Positions 1 to 12,179 of a DNA stretch of 64,000 nt are shown piece after piece. Below the pieces are notes generated by a model. The model did not search any database, was not told where the DNA came from, and saw only the letters and a program-made list of their open reading frames with translations. The stretch is from contig ML991778.1 of the NCBI GenBank assembly GCA_010094025.1, positions 434,001 to 498,000 of the forward strand, read 5' to 3'. The position numbers and the translations under genes are program-made. Numbering within the stretch: position 1 is the first letter of the stretch; each line of letters starts with the position of its first letter. Origin of the DNA: Viridothelium virens (taxonomy: Eukaryota > Ascomycota > Dothideomycetes > Trypetheliales > Trypetheliaceae).

Positions 1-655
1 TAGCATGGTCCCCAGAGGTGTTCACGGAAGTTCAAGAAAGTTCGAAAAGGATGACAATACTAGCGGATTGTTCTGTACGGGCAGGAGCATGAGGAGCATG
101 AGCATGAGGAGGATGCCCCTCAACCGGTGGGGCAGCACGTGGGCTGGAAGATGAGGACCTTGACGGGCAGTGCTACACTTGCCCGTTCCGGTTAAGTCTG
201 AACTCCCGTGACTCCCCATAGAACGTCATCGCAGCTCCCTTATCGTGTCTCTGTGCTTACCAGGTATGGCGAAACGGGCATATCACAATGGAGACAAGAA
301 CTCCACCACGCCGAAACCTGCGCAGATGAAGCTTGCAGACGACATGCATGATCATATTGTGCAATACCATCCGCGAATCTGATGCCATACCAACGTTTGC
401 GGCTTAAAAGATGGGTTCGAGAGGTAGGCTTGCGTGCGAGAAGAAAGCACGCTCGACTCATATGCAGACCTTGAAGGTCCTCAAAAATCCTAGTCTCTGC
501 TCACAAAGGTACTTGTGTAGGTAGGTAATTGGTCATCTTGGCCATGTGTAGGCCTGTCGAAAGGTCTCCACTTTGCTGTCAAATCTCCTTGTGTGTGATA
601 GAGTCGTAATGCCATCGAACACAGAGGAATGCCGTGAGGTGCAGCGAACGCTTCC

Positions 656-684
656 AGTGCTTCAGGCTGGTAGCCTGAAGCACT
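656..684. repeat. Perfect 13-bp inverted repeat with 3-nt loop
   Basis: The arms 656-668 and 672-684 are exact reverse complements (left arm AGTGCTTCAGGCT) around the loop GGT, so the DNA or RNA could form a tight hairpin. It lies about 90 bp upstream of the DUF6604 start codon. No function is evident; it could be a transcript-end hairpin of something to the left, or chance. Confidence 0.8.
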
Positions 685-698
685 GACTATCTTCACTT

Positions 699-720
699 TT
701 CCTGTTTACTTCCTGTTTAC
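699..720. repeat. Tandem 11-bp direct repeat, two copies
   Basis: The unit TTCCTGTTTAC is present twice head to tail, 53 bp before the DUF6604 start codon. It is probably replication slippage in the promoter; a protein-binding role is possible but not shown. Confidence 0.75.
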
Positions 721-773
721 CACTGAAGCGCGACGCCCGTTCAATAGTCAAGTCTAGCATCTTCTCCTGCACC

Positions 774-3227
774 ATGGACCAGAAACGAGGGCAACGCATC
801 TCTGCAGAGCTTTTCGACATCTATCTAAACTATAAGCAAGACACAAAGGTCAGTCTTTCTTGTAGTACCCTTATGCATGGGGCTGGAGGACTGAGCAGCT
901 ACGTCTAGGCTATAATCGGTTGGCTTGTGGACCATGGCGCTTCTCGCCACGACTCGTCAAAGACACTGTCCATCAAAGAGCTATTTGCTCTCTCTGGAAT
1001 AGTGCAAGAAAAGGCGATTAGAATGCCCGACATAATCCATTTCCACTTCCGGCAGGCGATCAAAGCTCGCACATACTTGAGTAGATGCTTCCGAAGAGAT
1101 AGCCCGCAGGGCGCAAACGAACAGTCGACGTGCGACCATGAATTTTTTACGGAAAGGTAGGCATATTCTAGGGTAACAGATAAAATATTCGCGAACCACA
1201 CTAACTATTGACAATCTTATAGCTTGGAAAAGATATACGCTGGCTTAAGCGAATATTGCGGCAAGCCCAAAGATCGGGACGACGACATATCATGCTATGC
1301 CGTCTCGAGAGAAGCCGGAGACACGAAAGCCCTCAACCGCTTCTCTTCGCTCGCATTGGACGACATCGAGACTCAAGATCTCACGGAAGTGACTAAGACT
1401 GACCTGCCGATTGAATCTAAGCCGAATGGTTCAGATAGTAAAACCACATTGGTAACACCAGTGCTCGCTGACGAGAGTTTGGACCAGTTCTTCGAGCTCT
1501 ATAGAGAACTACAGGTACATATCCAGGTCAAATGTGAGGTTTGAAAAGCTGACGCTTTGTAGGAAATGCAAGGCCTCATTTCCGTAGTTATGGAAACATG
1601 GGAGCTGGCCGGCCAGCGAAAGCTCCCTTATTTTGTGGCTAATCTGGTGTCTCATACGGCTTTCGCTGAATTTGAGCGGGTTTCACATCGTCTAAAGACA
1701 TCCTGCGAAATTGCAGACCCAGCAGTTCTAAGGAAAAGATTCACCCAAATGGGCGAACTGTCGTGTGAGGACAAGCAATATACGGAGTTACGAAGGACCG
1801 TCGAGGTCTTGAACAAGAGCTGGCAGCAGTTACTTTCCATGAAGAGTCACAACCCGATGGACTTATTTGAGCAAGTTACCTCTCGATCCGATTCGCCGCA
1901 GATAATTCGAAAGGATGCTGAACTGGATGACGACTGTATGGCCAGTATGTTGAAAGATCTGGTTCGACAGATTTTTGATTCCAAAAGAGTACGCACGAGT
2001 ATTTACAGGGTGGGTTCACCAGTATGGGCAGACGTTGGTCTTTTCCTTGCCCATGGAAATGAGGAGGGCGATGGCTTCCGCTGTTCCTTCGGCCTTCAAC
2101 TCCTGTTAAGATCCCTCAAGAGCTACGTATTCGCCGACGAGCCCTATATTGACGCAACCGCATGCCGCCTCCAAGCCTTACGCTTCGCTCAGGAAGCAAT
2201 ACCAAACATCCGTGCAGTCCTTGACGACCCCACAATGCCCTGTCGATGTCCCGACACTTTGGCATTCCATTTGGAAAAGCTTCAGACCGACCTTCGGGAA
2301 TTCATGGGCACTAAAGTATTCGATATCTACTTCTCGTCCCCCTGGGTTACGGGTTCCCACATGATCGAAATTGCCGACGCGCTTTTCTATTATGGCTTAC
2401 GTCTGTTTAGCTACCGCAACTTCGTAGGGTCTCTATTACATGCTTATAATGCTCTAAGGTATTTCAATTCAATTGAGCCTATCCCATTGTTTGATAGCAT
2501 CAGTGAAGCTTATGGTCCCCTCCTCTTCCCTGGAGCGCGGCCTTCTTCTGGGAGCTTCAAGTCTTGTTATATGCGGCACATGGGAGGTCGTCTAAGTTTT
2601 TGCTCCAGCAAACATGACTCGGGCTGTCATTCTATGATAATCCCACCTGCTACCGCCTGGGCCACTGCTGGCTTCGGATTGCCTAGAGGCAATGAAGATC
2701 CCCGTTTTGACTCCAAAAAGACATCGCTCATCTTTTACTTAAAGGAACAGGACTACCTCCTCCAGGATGCTACATTGTCTCATATTGTCGACGTCATTGG
2801 CAAGAAGAGCACCACAGCAGATGATCAAAGCTCGCACGAGAGCGCCAAGGCTCGCCCTTGCTCGCACCATGGTCGCACAACATTACCTTCTTGTCCACGA
2901 CAAAAGCTCGAGGCCGTCCGCGAAGCGTTGTCTCGCGAGTTCAACCACCCCTTGTGCACCGCTCGGATCAACTTCTTCCAAGTCTATCTCGTATGTGTGC
3001 GAATCATCTCGCGGATCACGGACGAATATCACGGCGAGGACACGAAGCCAGGACAGCGATGCATCTGCTTTGCCAATGATCTCATACTCGCCGCCGACAA
3101 GAGCCGAGGTACCGAGAAGAGGTTCAAGTATCATTGCCACAAGGGACTGGTTGATATATGCAAGACGGCAGTGGTGGAAGAAGTGGGGGATGCAAAGATA
3201 GAGGATTTCCTATGGAAGAAAATTTAG
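774..3227 (+). CDS. DUF6604 domain protein, 759 aa, four exons
   Basis: Exons 774-848, 909-1156, 1223-1514 and 1563-3227 join in frame to 759 residues; the introns are 60, 66 and 48 nt with GT and AG ends. The N-terminus, with LNYKQDTK joined to AIIGWLVDHG and followed by SIKELFALSGIV, matches what I remember of the fungal DUF6604 family. That family is common in multicopy in Pezizomycotina and has no known function; some members carry ankyrin-like tails. I see no signal peptide or membrane segment, so the protein is probably cytosolic or nuclear. The start was chosen because exon 1 supplies the conserved YKQDT motif directly after an ATG. The last roughly 23 codons are the first copy of a tandem repeat that continues past the stop. 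Exon 3 is weakly conserved and its borders are the least certain. Confidence 0.8.
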
Positions 3228-3420
3228 GGGTTTACACGCGGGATGCGAGACGGCAGTGATGGAAGAAGTGAGGGATGCAAAGATAGAGCGGCTCTTGTGG
3301 AAGGAGATTTTACACAACAAGATGCGAGACGACAGTGGTGGAAGAAATGAGGGGTGCAGAGATAGTGGAGTTCTCGTGGAAGCGGATTTAGAGGTTTACA
3401 CAACAGGATGCAAGACAATT
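3158..3420 (+). repeat. Tandem repeat of about 85 bp spanning a gene's 3' end
   Basis: Three diverged copies begin near 3158, 3243 and 3322, with the start of a fourth at 3408, giving periods of 85, 79 and 86 bp. Copy 1 encodes the C-terminus of the DUF6604 protein (TAVVEEVGDAKIEDFLWKK) and its stop. Copy 2 lies past the stop and can still be read as a similar peptide (MEEVRDAKIERLLWKEI). The coding end therefore appears to have been duplicated into the 3' UTR, leaving potential alternative C-termini downstream. Confidence 0.8.
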
Positions 3421-3497
3421 GATGCGACACAGAAACCATGTTCAGACGTCTGACGATGAAATTCGAACAAGACGTAGTCTAACTACCTAAGTAGAGA

Positions 3498-6014
3498 TCA
3501 AGCTACGGTCTCGTGACCTTTCACTGCCTCTTCTACCGTTGGTTTAGTGGCTGGGTCTTTAATGTCTATCTCACCACTGTCCTTCTCTCCGTGAGGGCCT
3601 TCAACCGCGCTGTCCTGCCGAGTGTCCTTGTCTGCTGCGGTATCAGATGACTTCACTAAGTTATGCTCCTCCAGTATCTTTTCTACGTATATCTTCAGCT
3701 GTTGAAGCTTGTTGACCATTCCACTGTCTGAACGCTCTTCCCCTTTCGTCGCCTCTTCTTTCTTAGCTGCCTCCACTTTCTTGTCCTCTTCCTTCCCTTC
3801 TCTCCTCACTTTCTCCAACCACAACGGATCCAATGCCTCGGTATTCAAGTATGGGCTTTTGTCCATATCCAGCGTCCACTCCATCGTCCATCCCATGCCA
3901 AGCGCGGCCCAGGGATTCTTGTATATGTACGAGATGTGGAAGTCTTCCCAACGCGGCCTGGACATGATCTGATTGAAATGGAGTGTAGCGCCAGGCCAGA
4001 CGGCATTGACACGGCCGGTGTCGTTGTTCTTATACCACGAACGGCAGGAGTCTTTCCAGACGGTATGTGTAATCCATTCCTGTGTTCAAAGTCAATCAAG
4101 GCCCAGATTAAGTGGCAACAATTGAGTGGTTAAGGTTGAGGAATGGCAGGAAGATGGGTGCATGAGAAAATCAGAAATCCAACGAACCTGAGTATGGTCA
4201 TTGAACTGATCCGTAATGTCCTGCCTCGGAGCCCACGCCTTTACTCCATCCCTTTGCATCTTCCTCAGCCACTCCAGCACATATCCGCTCACCGCCACCA
4301 AACCTCCCATCACGCTTCCGTTCTCCACAGGAAACGTTGGTCCCAGCATCTGAACCATATTCGGAAATCCTGGCACACACACACTAAGATAACTCTCCGG
4401 CACATCTTTCCACTTCTCCGCCAAATCCACGCCATCCCTCCCGACTATTGGGAATCGAGGCCGATAGGTCGTATCAAACCCGGTCGCACAAACAATCGTA
4501 TCGACCTCCCTCTCTATGCCATCCCCACCGACGATACCCTTCTCCGTCGCCTTCGCCGCCGGCGTGAAATGGACATCGACATTCTCCTTCTGCACCGCCG
4601 CCATATATGGATCGCCCGGCGTGATCCTCCGACAACCGAGCCCGAAGTTCGGGTTGAAGCCCTCGAGGAGGCGCGGGTCCTTGAGATGCTCGGCGGTGCG
4701 GGCGCGCATCTTCTCCTGCTCCTGGGCCTGCGCCCTGGTGTCGCTGTAGAAGGAGCCCCAGAAGCCATTGACGACGTCCTCGATGGATTTGGCGGCGGCG
4801 ACGAGGTCGTCGGGCGAGTGTCGGAAATGCGATTTTTCGGCGGCGCTGTAAACCCGGTCGTGGCTGCCGCCGCCGCCGCCGATGAAGTCGATGAACCAGA
4901 CGCCTGGATCGAGAGGAAATTAGAATGCGTTTGTGGGTTGGAGAGATGGCGCGGGAAGGAGGGGGAAAGAAGGCGGTTTGTGTATGAGCTCACCTGTACG
5001 AATGAAAACGTCCATGTGCTTGACGAAGGGTTGCATAGTAGGGACTGTCTGAATGGAAGACGCGCCGGATCCAATGACAGCAACACGGTCTTTTTTCCAC
5101 TGCTCTGCTTGGTAATCTGCTGGCCAGTGGGCTGTGTGTACAAGCTTCACTTGAGTATTAGTGTCTGATCGATCAATGGCGCTGGAGTTGAAAGTAGAAA
5201 CTTACTCTGCCTTTGAAGGATTCTATGCCTTCAACCTTTTTCGCTTGTTAGAAGTAGCACCCAAAGGTTAGACTGGTACACATACCTGAGGCCATTTGAA
5301 GCTGTTTAGAAGCTATGAGGAGGTCAGTCAAGCTCCAGTATAAGACTTCAGGGACGGGAGATACCCCAGCAGCGTGCAACAAGACGTCGCACTCGTCCTC
5401 TCTTTGTTCTCCCGTCACTGTATCTCGCAGCTTGACCTTCCATTTCCCTTTCTCTTCTTGCCAATAGCAACCCGTCACTTCAGCATTAAATGTCATATAC
5501 TTCCGCAATCCAAACGTATCGACCACTCTTTTAAGGTACTCCAAGATCTCTGGCGCATGGGAAAACCACCGCGTCCAATCGGGCTAGTGAGCAGTCAATT
5601 CCCTCGAGCTCTTATTTGCAAGATACTTCAAGACGGCTTACATTCAGGGCAAATGGAAAAGCATAGGCATGACTGGGGATATCACAAGCACACCCCGGGT
5701 ATCGATTCTCAATCCATGTCCCTCCGACCTCGGCGTTCTTCTCGTAAATGACGTGCTCGATATTCTGTAACTCTTTCTGAATCTTGTAGGCGAGAAGTAT
5801 TCCAGACACACCGGCACCAATAGTAAGGACGCGGATTTTGCGGTTATTCGGGTTCTGTTCATTACATGAGCATGTAATCACACCATGAAAATTAGGAGAG
5901 AAAGGCAAAGTTTACATCATAGATTATATCTGGGATATCGTAGCCGGAAGAGCCGGGAGGGCCATAGACAAACTTCCCATCTTCCGAAAAACCGGGAGCT
6001 TCACGAACGTGCAT
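3498..6014 (-). CDS. Class B flavin monooxygenase, Baeyer-Villiger type, 678 aa
   Basis: Eight exons (6014-5916, 5854-5642, 5583-5365, 5312-5286, 5235-5206, 5144-4994, 4903-4188, 4079-3498) join in frame. FAD-binding GAGVSG is at residues 46-51, followed by [14 protein letters not shown]. The Baeyer-Villiger fingerprint [12 protein letters not shown] (193-204) spans an exon junction, which fixes that splice site. NADPH-binding GSGASS is at 221-226, and ATGFDTTY follows later. The family uses NADPH and O2 to turn ketones into esters or lactones, or to oxygenate N or S; the closest remembered relatives are fungal StcW-like enzymes of secondary metabolism. The substrate is unknown, and no synthase gene lies nearby. 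Exons 4 and 5 are only 27 and 30 nt. The last 90 or so residues are an unusual Lys/Glu-rich tail after the conserved domain. The acceptor of exon 5 (AAAAAG) is weak. Confidence 0.88.
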
Positions 6015-7664
6015 GGTGTAGCCAACGATACAAACCGTTGCAGGTCTTGCTTGGAGAAACGGGTTTCGGAGAAGAGGAATACGAGAGGAACTTAAAGCAG
6101 CTTGATTTTAATATGGGAGAAGAATTCAACTTATTCTCACGGATGGAGAGCTACCTTTAGCGATTGATCACACCGACGGTGAATCCTCGTGCGAACTTCG
6201 TCTATATTTCCCCAGCTTTTCAGAAAGGATTGCCGAGCTTGCCCGAGATATGCACAAGCACCCAGGAGGGAGGCCTTGAAGTGGAGATCCCTTCTTCGAT
6301 AAGCAGATCCACCCAACGGCAATGCTGGCCGTTATCTAATAGTACGGATACGGGATCAGTCAGGCCCACAGATCTGGGATTGGAAACAATGGCGATGTTG
6401 TCACGTAGCGCACTCTTGTTCCTTGCAGGAGTCGACCAACGTGCACACCATGTGCATCCAAATGTGGAGGGATCAGCCTGTTGAGATCGATCGGCTGCTC
6501 TATGAAATCATCAAATGGTAGACTGTTGAAAAAAAGAAAAGAAAGAAAGACGTCTGCAGCAGGATGAGAAACGGACTACCCAAAACGACAATTCGTGGGG
6601 ATGCAAAACTCGAGCCGATGAAAACAATGGGCTAGTCTTGGTTTGACTGATTAAAGCAGTGTCCCGCGCTTACCTCCAAGGTATGGCTCCGGTGATGGAA
6701 ATGGTGCAAACGGTGGAGGCTTGACTGATGCCTAGACACACGTACCAGCGCCTTTTGATTTACGATGTGCCGACGAGGTCCCTATCGTGTGGGTAATTGG
6801 CGAATTGGTGAGCTATCAAAGAGCCAGGTAGGTATGCAGCAAGTCTGGGAAGTGCATTAGCGCGCTCTCATAGAAAAAAGTCCTCAAGCTCTGCCTGACG
6901 AGGGCAAGCTCCCAGATCCTACGAATTTTTAGGTGTAGTAACTCCCTCCAAATCCTGGAGTAGATGTCTTGACTAGGCTTAAACGCCTCCACTGAAGGAA
7001 GCGGGGACGTTGGAGGGGGGAAGTTCCTGTACGAACTTATAGTTGCACCGTTGGCCGGCCCACTTAGTCGAACTCTCCTGCGGTCCGGCCCATCAGAGAC
7101 CGTTTACCCATCCCAAGCCATGCACGTCAGATATAGAATCTGAGCAGAGGCGGTGAGCATAAGCTGCGTCTGCAAGCCAGCAGCTCTACACGAAGAGGGA
7201 TTCAAGCAGAAGTGACAGATGGATGGCAGTCAGGAAAGTATTGTGTGCGAGTCATGAGACTTGTTGAGGGACAGGAGAAATCACCCTTTCAAGCCAATTT
7301 ACACGCCACTGTAATTTACTCTAGGATCCTTTCGAGGGCCTGGGATAAAGTGGAAGAGCTTTATCTCGGCGTGACAACACAAGGTCCACGAACATCATCA
7401 GAACAGCAGAGTCTCGTCAGAACGCATGAACGAGAACAGGCAGGAACTGAATAAAATTCCACCATCATCTTACATACTGTGATGTCTTCTCCATGACTAC
7501 ATCCCACCTCATAAACAACATTCCTTTGTGCGATCCAAAAAAAAAAAAAAAAGCCTGGAGAACGCCAGCGGCAACCAAACCAAGCGCTGGACCTTACAAG
7601 TGCCAGCTATAATGCCAAAAGAATTATACAGCTGTGCCGCAGGGAAATCCCGCAAATCCGCCCA
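6015..7664. other. Intergenic, 1.65 kb, no gene seen
   Basis: This lies between the start of the monooxygenase and the 3' end of the GH76 gene, both on the minus strand, so it includes the monooxygenase promoter and the GH76 3' UTR. A run of 16 A residues lies at 7537-7552. The short open frames here have no recognisable motif. Confidence 0.6.
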
Positions 7665-9132
7665 TTAAGCAACCATCCACCAAGCCCCACCCAAAATGCC
7701 GATTAGAATAAGTGCAGTTAGGAATCCTGCGCCCGCCTTTTCACCTGTAGTGACCGGCTTGGTCGCCAAGGGATTGCTCGGGTTGTTGTTCTGACCTGAG
7801 CCAGCGCTGGGGTCACCAACACTGGTACCACCAGTCTTATTAGTGACGGGACCCCCGACCCGGTCGATTAATCTTGCACCGATGACCTCCATGGCGGCCA
7901 TCTGCTGTCCAACACCGGTCAAGCCATCGTACGTGGAACCCTTGGTCCATTGCAGACCGCAGGCATTGTTAGGGCCGGAGCACTGCTGAGCGGCGGCTTC
8001 AGAGGAAGCTTGAAGCTTAGGCTGAAGCATGCTCTCAGTCCAGGGAGCAACTTTGATGGTCGCCGCCATCCACCGTGAGACATATGCTTTGAACGATTGC
8101 TGATCCACGTCGCAGGTACCTTGGGGTTCGCAAGCAACTTCGTACATGACATTGGCAGGAGTGGTGGTGAAGAACACATCCAAGCCATTGATGATACCAT
8201 TCGTGCGGTCCTTCCATACCTGGTCACTTGTCTGTTGATGCATCAGTAGGGCTATAAATGAGAAGGAGGGAGCGCGCGTACGATGTTCCACATGACAGCA
8301 GCACCCAAGAGATAGACAGCGGCATTGTAAGTCCATTGGATGTGATTAAACGAAGTGCAGTTCTGAGTATCGTCCGTCCCGTCCCAAACAACGTATTGGG
8401 GAGTTATGAGACCAACCCCGTTGACCCAGTCCCATGTTTTTTCAGCCCACTGAGCATAGGTTTGGTTCCCAGTGTATGCAGCTAGACGCGCGGCCAGTTG
8501 GAAGAAGCAACCATTAGAAATCGAGTTTTTGTAGTTGAAGCCGTTGTTGAAGGTGAAAATCTGCCAACGTAGACCGCCACCGCATGTCTGAGGGTCCCAT
8601 CGCCCCGCTTGGGTATTGAAGACGGCCTGAGCCAAAGCAAGCCACTGTGGTTGGCCTGCGGGAGGGTCCGGAAATTTGTATTCGGCAGCCGACATTACTG
8701 CAAAGCCCCAAAAAGCTTGGTCGTCGTTACCTTCGGTTTTGGTCTGATTAGGAGGCATGTAATCGTTATCCGGTCCAACTTGGCTGAGCAAGCCTTGCGT
8801 TGTGACGGGGATGTACGACTCATCACCAGTGTAGTACCAGTAATCAATCAGTGAGCCAAACATACCACCGGCTTCCCACCAGTAGTATGGACTCGGTAAA
8901 TTACCAGGTGTATCTCCAGTGTTGTTTCCCGTATAGTATTTCATCATTCCATACGTTATTTCGCTGCACGCTTGAATGATTGACTCTGCAATGGAATTTA
9001 GCATCATCCTGATTACCTGTGGTTCGTATAGCCCTTACGTGTGGAAGTGAAGTCAACCTGAATAGCATTGACTGAGCTGCCGCCTAGTAAAAGGGCGCTC
9101 ACAGCGCTGTATCCTAAGTGTGAGGCTTTCAT
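7665..9132 (-). CDS. GH76 mannan endo-1,6-alpha-mannosidase, DCW1/DFG5 type, 454 aa
   Basis: Exons 9132-9039, 8985-8282 and 8231-7665 join in frame with introns of 53 and 50 nt. The first exon encodes a signal peptide ([18 protein letters not shown]...). The GH76 body follows: [47 protein letters not shown] with the family's paired catalytic aspartates at 119-120, [10 protein letters not shown] and [21 protein letters not shown] hydrophobic C-terminus ([19 protein letters not shown]) after a Ser/Asn-rich spacer fits a GPI-anchor signal. DCW1 and DFG5 enzymes act outside the plasma membrane and are thought to move GPI mannoproteins into wall glucan. The splice giving VDFTSTQSII was chosen because it restores the conserved N-terminus; the nearer acceptor would leave an impossibly short intron. 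Confidence 0.93.
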
Positions 9133-10621
9133 GATGAATGTTCAATCCCCGCGATCCGAGTTCAATAGGAGCTGGATGGCCGAATACCCGCAAACCAACA
9201 AACGCGCAACAAAGACTCAACGCTCAGCGCCGAGATTGTATGTAATTTTTCCCTGATAGCTAGAGTCTAAACGCTCTAGTTGCGCAGAACTCAGGAGTCA
9301 AGTGCTTCGCCGTGAGGATCGGTGTCAGATATTAGCCAGGGAGAAGGGTTCAAAGCGAGCGGCGGCCCGGGTGCGACCGGTAGTCCCAGGGCAAGGTCGT
9401 CGAGGATAGCCGTGAAAGATGTCGAAAACGTTCACCGACCAGGAACGAATGTCATTCAGTCAGTGAATAAGCCGGGAAAGTTGGACAGGTGATTGTTGTG
9501 GAAGAGGTTGACGGGTGCGGCGGGAGTCAAGTTGCGGGTCGCCCCTGGAAACTCGTAAAGTCTGGGGGCGCATTGAACGGACCAATGAAGGAGCGTAGCT
9601 GAGCTCGGCCGCCTTTGCACCTGTTACCCGGCAAGACCTGGCTGGAGAGCTGGAGACCAGTCGTCATAGACGCGAATCTCATCGTTCTCATGACATCCAT
9701 AGCTCCAAACAGGTCAGCTTTCTGTAGTCTCGGCCAAGTTGTAGTGGAGCAATCGCTGAGACTTTCTCTGTGCTACGCTGGAGTCACAGTGAAGCAAAAT
9801 TAATGGCTGATGATTAGGTACCCCTCTGTGCACTCCAGCGGATTGGGATCATCCTACCTCCATCTTTAGGGCCGCTACTTTTGGAATCGCGCGACCGAGC
9901 AGCTCTTCCCAAACAAACAAGTAACTACGTACTGCTATGTCCTAGATGGTTTTCTTACGAGACACGTTTGTGCTTTGTCTATTCCTACCGGGAACGTTGG
10001 CTGGTGCCAAGACTGCCAAACGAGATCAGAGTCGCATCAAAAACACGAGGCTTCTTAGCCTCATCGTAGACCTTCCAAAAAGTCTGACCAAGTTAGAAGC
10101 CAAGACTTTAGGCCTTTCAATCTCCCAGTCTGCCAACGGAGGTACTTGGAGCCGCTGACGAAAACATTATGGCTGTGTCCAGTATACCCGGCAGACCGGC
10201 CTATGAGGCAAAAGTTCTCCGTCGTAACCCAATGGTGCAATGATTGCCACCCTCATCACGTGAAAGTTGTGGCTGGAGTGAAAGGAATCAATCCACCAAA
10301 TTACTCTGCCAACGTCAAATCTTACACTCTGATTATCCCAATATCCTCTTCCAATCTCATCCGCCTTCAGTATTTGGCAAGTAATTGTTGTGGCTGAGCT
10401 CAAGTCGAGGCAGTCTGCGAGGAAATTGTCAGCCAGCCTCTAAACCAGCCCTGTTACGAAGTCCGTTTCCATTCGACTTGCGACACAACCGAGACCTCAA
10501 CTCAACACCCCGACCTCATCTTTCACCATCAACTTCTCCACTAAATCTGCAAACCCACCTCCAGCAATCCTTTTGAACTTCGCATAACTTCTCGAATCAC
10601 CACATAGACAGAACAATCGCG
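9133..10621. other. Divergent intergenic region, 1.49 kb, no gene seen
   Basis: This region separates the starts of the GH76 gene (minus) and the synaptobrevin gene (plus), so it holds both promoters and the synaptobrevin 5' leader. The last 150 bp are CT/CA-rich, typical of a fungal leader. No protein motif or structured RNA was recognised. Confidence 0.6.
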
Positions 10622-11438
10622 ATGGCTGACCGTGAGCAACCCTACGATCCCTACATTCCTTCCGGTCAGAACGCTGGCCGAAGCCAAGGACAAGGCCAGG
10701 ATGGCAACCACCGGACGGCAGCACTTCAAGCCGTAAGTCGCTCTCAACATCCAAGGATGGCTGTAGAGGACATGCCAAGTGTATATTCAACGATCATCGA
10801 TGGCCGCCGTCTCCAATGAACATCGAGCGTTGCGCCTAAACCGATAAGCTCCGTCGCCGCAGGAAAGCGCCGAAGGCGTCAACTTCATATGTCAATCTCA
10901 AATTTCGAGGCATGCGACTGCTTTGATGTCTCAACGGCGTCCTTCAAAGCAGCGTCGTGGCCAACAACGTTAAGATAGACAGCTGGATTCACTGGCCTCA
11001 ATCGCGGAGATCGGTTTACCAAATGCAATTATCGATGATCCGGCGCGTGTCCTCTACAGTGGCGTCCTTCAAGATTAAAGCACCCTGATAATTATGCAAC
11101 TGCTGACTGATATATGTTTCTCTAGGAAATCGACAGCACAGTTGGCATCATGCGCGACAACATCAATAAAGTCTCCGAGCGCGGCGCCCGCCTTGACTCC
11201 CTTCAAGACAAGACTGATAACCTCGCCGTCTCTGCCCAGGGCTTCCGCAGAGGCGCCAACCGTGTCAGAAAACAGATGTGGTGGAAAGACATGAAGATGC
11301 GCATGTGCCTCATTGTCGGTATTATCATCTTGCTCGTCGTCATCATCGTCCCGTCTGGTACGTTCAAAATGCCATGCTTGATGTGATATGGGACGGGACT
11401 AATTTTACACTCTAGTCATCGCAACAAAGCATCACTAA
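10622..11438 (+). CDS. SNC1: Synaptobrevin (v-SNARE), Snc1/Snc2 type, 121 aa
   Basis: Exons 10622-10732, 11126-11357 and 11416-11438 join in frame. The first intron (393 nt) is long for this window; the last exon encodes only VIATKHH and the stop. The short N-terminus ([16 protein letters not shown]) is followed by the R-SNARE motif ([20 protein letters not shown], then [11 protein letters not shown]), a basic juxtamembrane stretch ([12 protein letters not shown]) and one C-terminal membrane anchor ([18 protein letters not shown]). This is the usual length and order for fungal Snc proteins, which sit on secretory and endocytic vesicles and pair with Sso and Sec9 t-SNAREs at the plasma membrane, notably at hyphal tips. 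Identification is secure; the tiny last exon rests on phase and on the common fungal C-terminus. Confidence 0.94.
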
Positions 11439-12179
11439 GTGCACATACGCGCTGTGGGGAAAGGAATGGGGACGGATAGTTTTTGGGCGATAGAAAGAAA
11501 TGAGAGCAGGAGGTCTGAAGGAGCTGGATGTCTTTGCTCCTCCCCTAGTTCAATAACCCGTCCTGTGTACACAAAGCATCGCGAATGCGTGGTGGCTGCT
11601 ACCTTTACGCCGGGCGAAAATGGAGCATATGGGTGTTTTCCATCTCATTCACCACCGATTCAAGGAGTGTAGCAGTAAGCTTTTGTATCTATCATATACC
11701 TCTAATGATTGCATTCATGGTACCGGGGTGAGCTTGCTTGTCCAAAGAGGAGTAAAGTCGTCTAAGTTTGCGCTCTATTCCTTTACTTCCAGTGTCCTCT
11801 ACAGCATCCTCTTACAATCGAAATTTACCTTCCTTACCAATATCGAAGATATTCAAGGCTTCTTACACGTCCATGAGCAAGCCCAGACTGCGCTTCCAAA
11901 TACATGGTAGCCCTGAAATTCCAAGGCTTCGTTCTCGGTGAGTCTGCTTCTGCTCCCAGATAAAAGCCGCCCTAGGCAATGTCAAGACACTGCTCACAAC
12001 ACACGTGCGCCTGCGAGAGCCTCTTGCGCTGAGCTGACTACATTGAGGGTCAGCAAACTCAGAGTGCCCATCAGCTACTCCTTCAGGTCCGATGCTCGCA
12101 TGGAAGGCTGTCCATGACCATATGCTCTCCACTTTTATCCAGTATATCCCGCCTCATTATGCTAGGAATCATTCAGATT
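11439..12179. other. Convergent intergenic region, no gene seen
   Basis: This lies between the 3' ends of the synaptobrevin gene (plus) and the ADE8 gene (minus) and presumably contains both 3' UTRs. No open frame here has a recognisable motif. Confidence 0.6.

Larger units (their letters stand above)
1..773. other. Intergenic left edge, no gene seen
   Basis: Only short unsupported open frames occur here, none with a recognisable protein motif. The stretch holds a perfect hairpin and a tandem 11-bp direct repeat, listed separately, and ends in the upstream region of the DUF6604 gene. A gene cut by the left edge cannot be excluded. Confidence 0.5.

Noticed and set aside
4143-5168. 341-codon open frame on the plus strand
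   Set aside because: It is antisense to exons 6 and 7 of the flavin monooxygenase, whose cofactor motifs and splice phases are consistent. The antisense protein is Arg- and Glu-rich low-complexity sequence.
7537-7552. Run of 16 A residues as the tail of a retroposed element
   Set aside because: No SINE-like body, target-site duplication or coding remnant was visible next to it. It sits in the 3' flank of the GH76 gene, where it reads as a T run.
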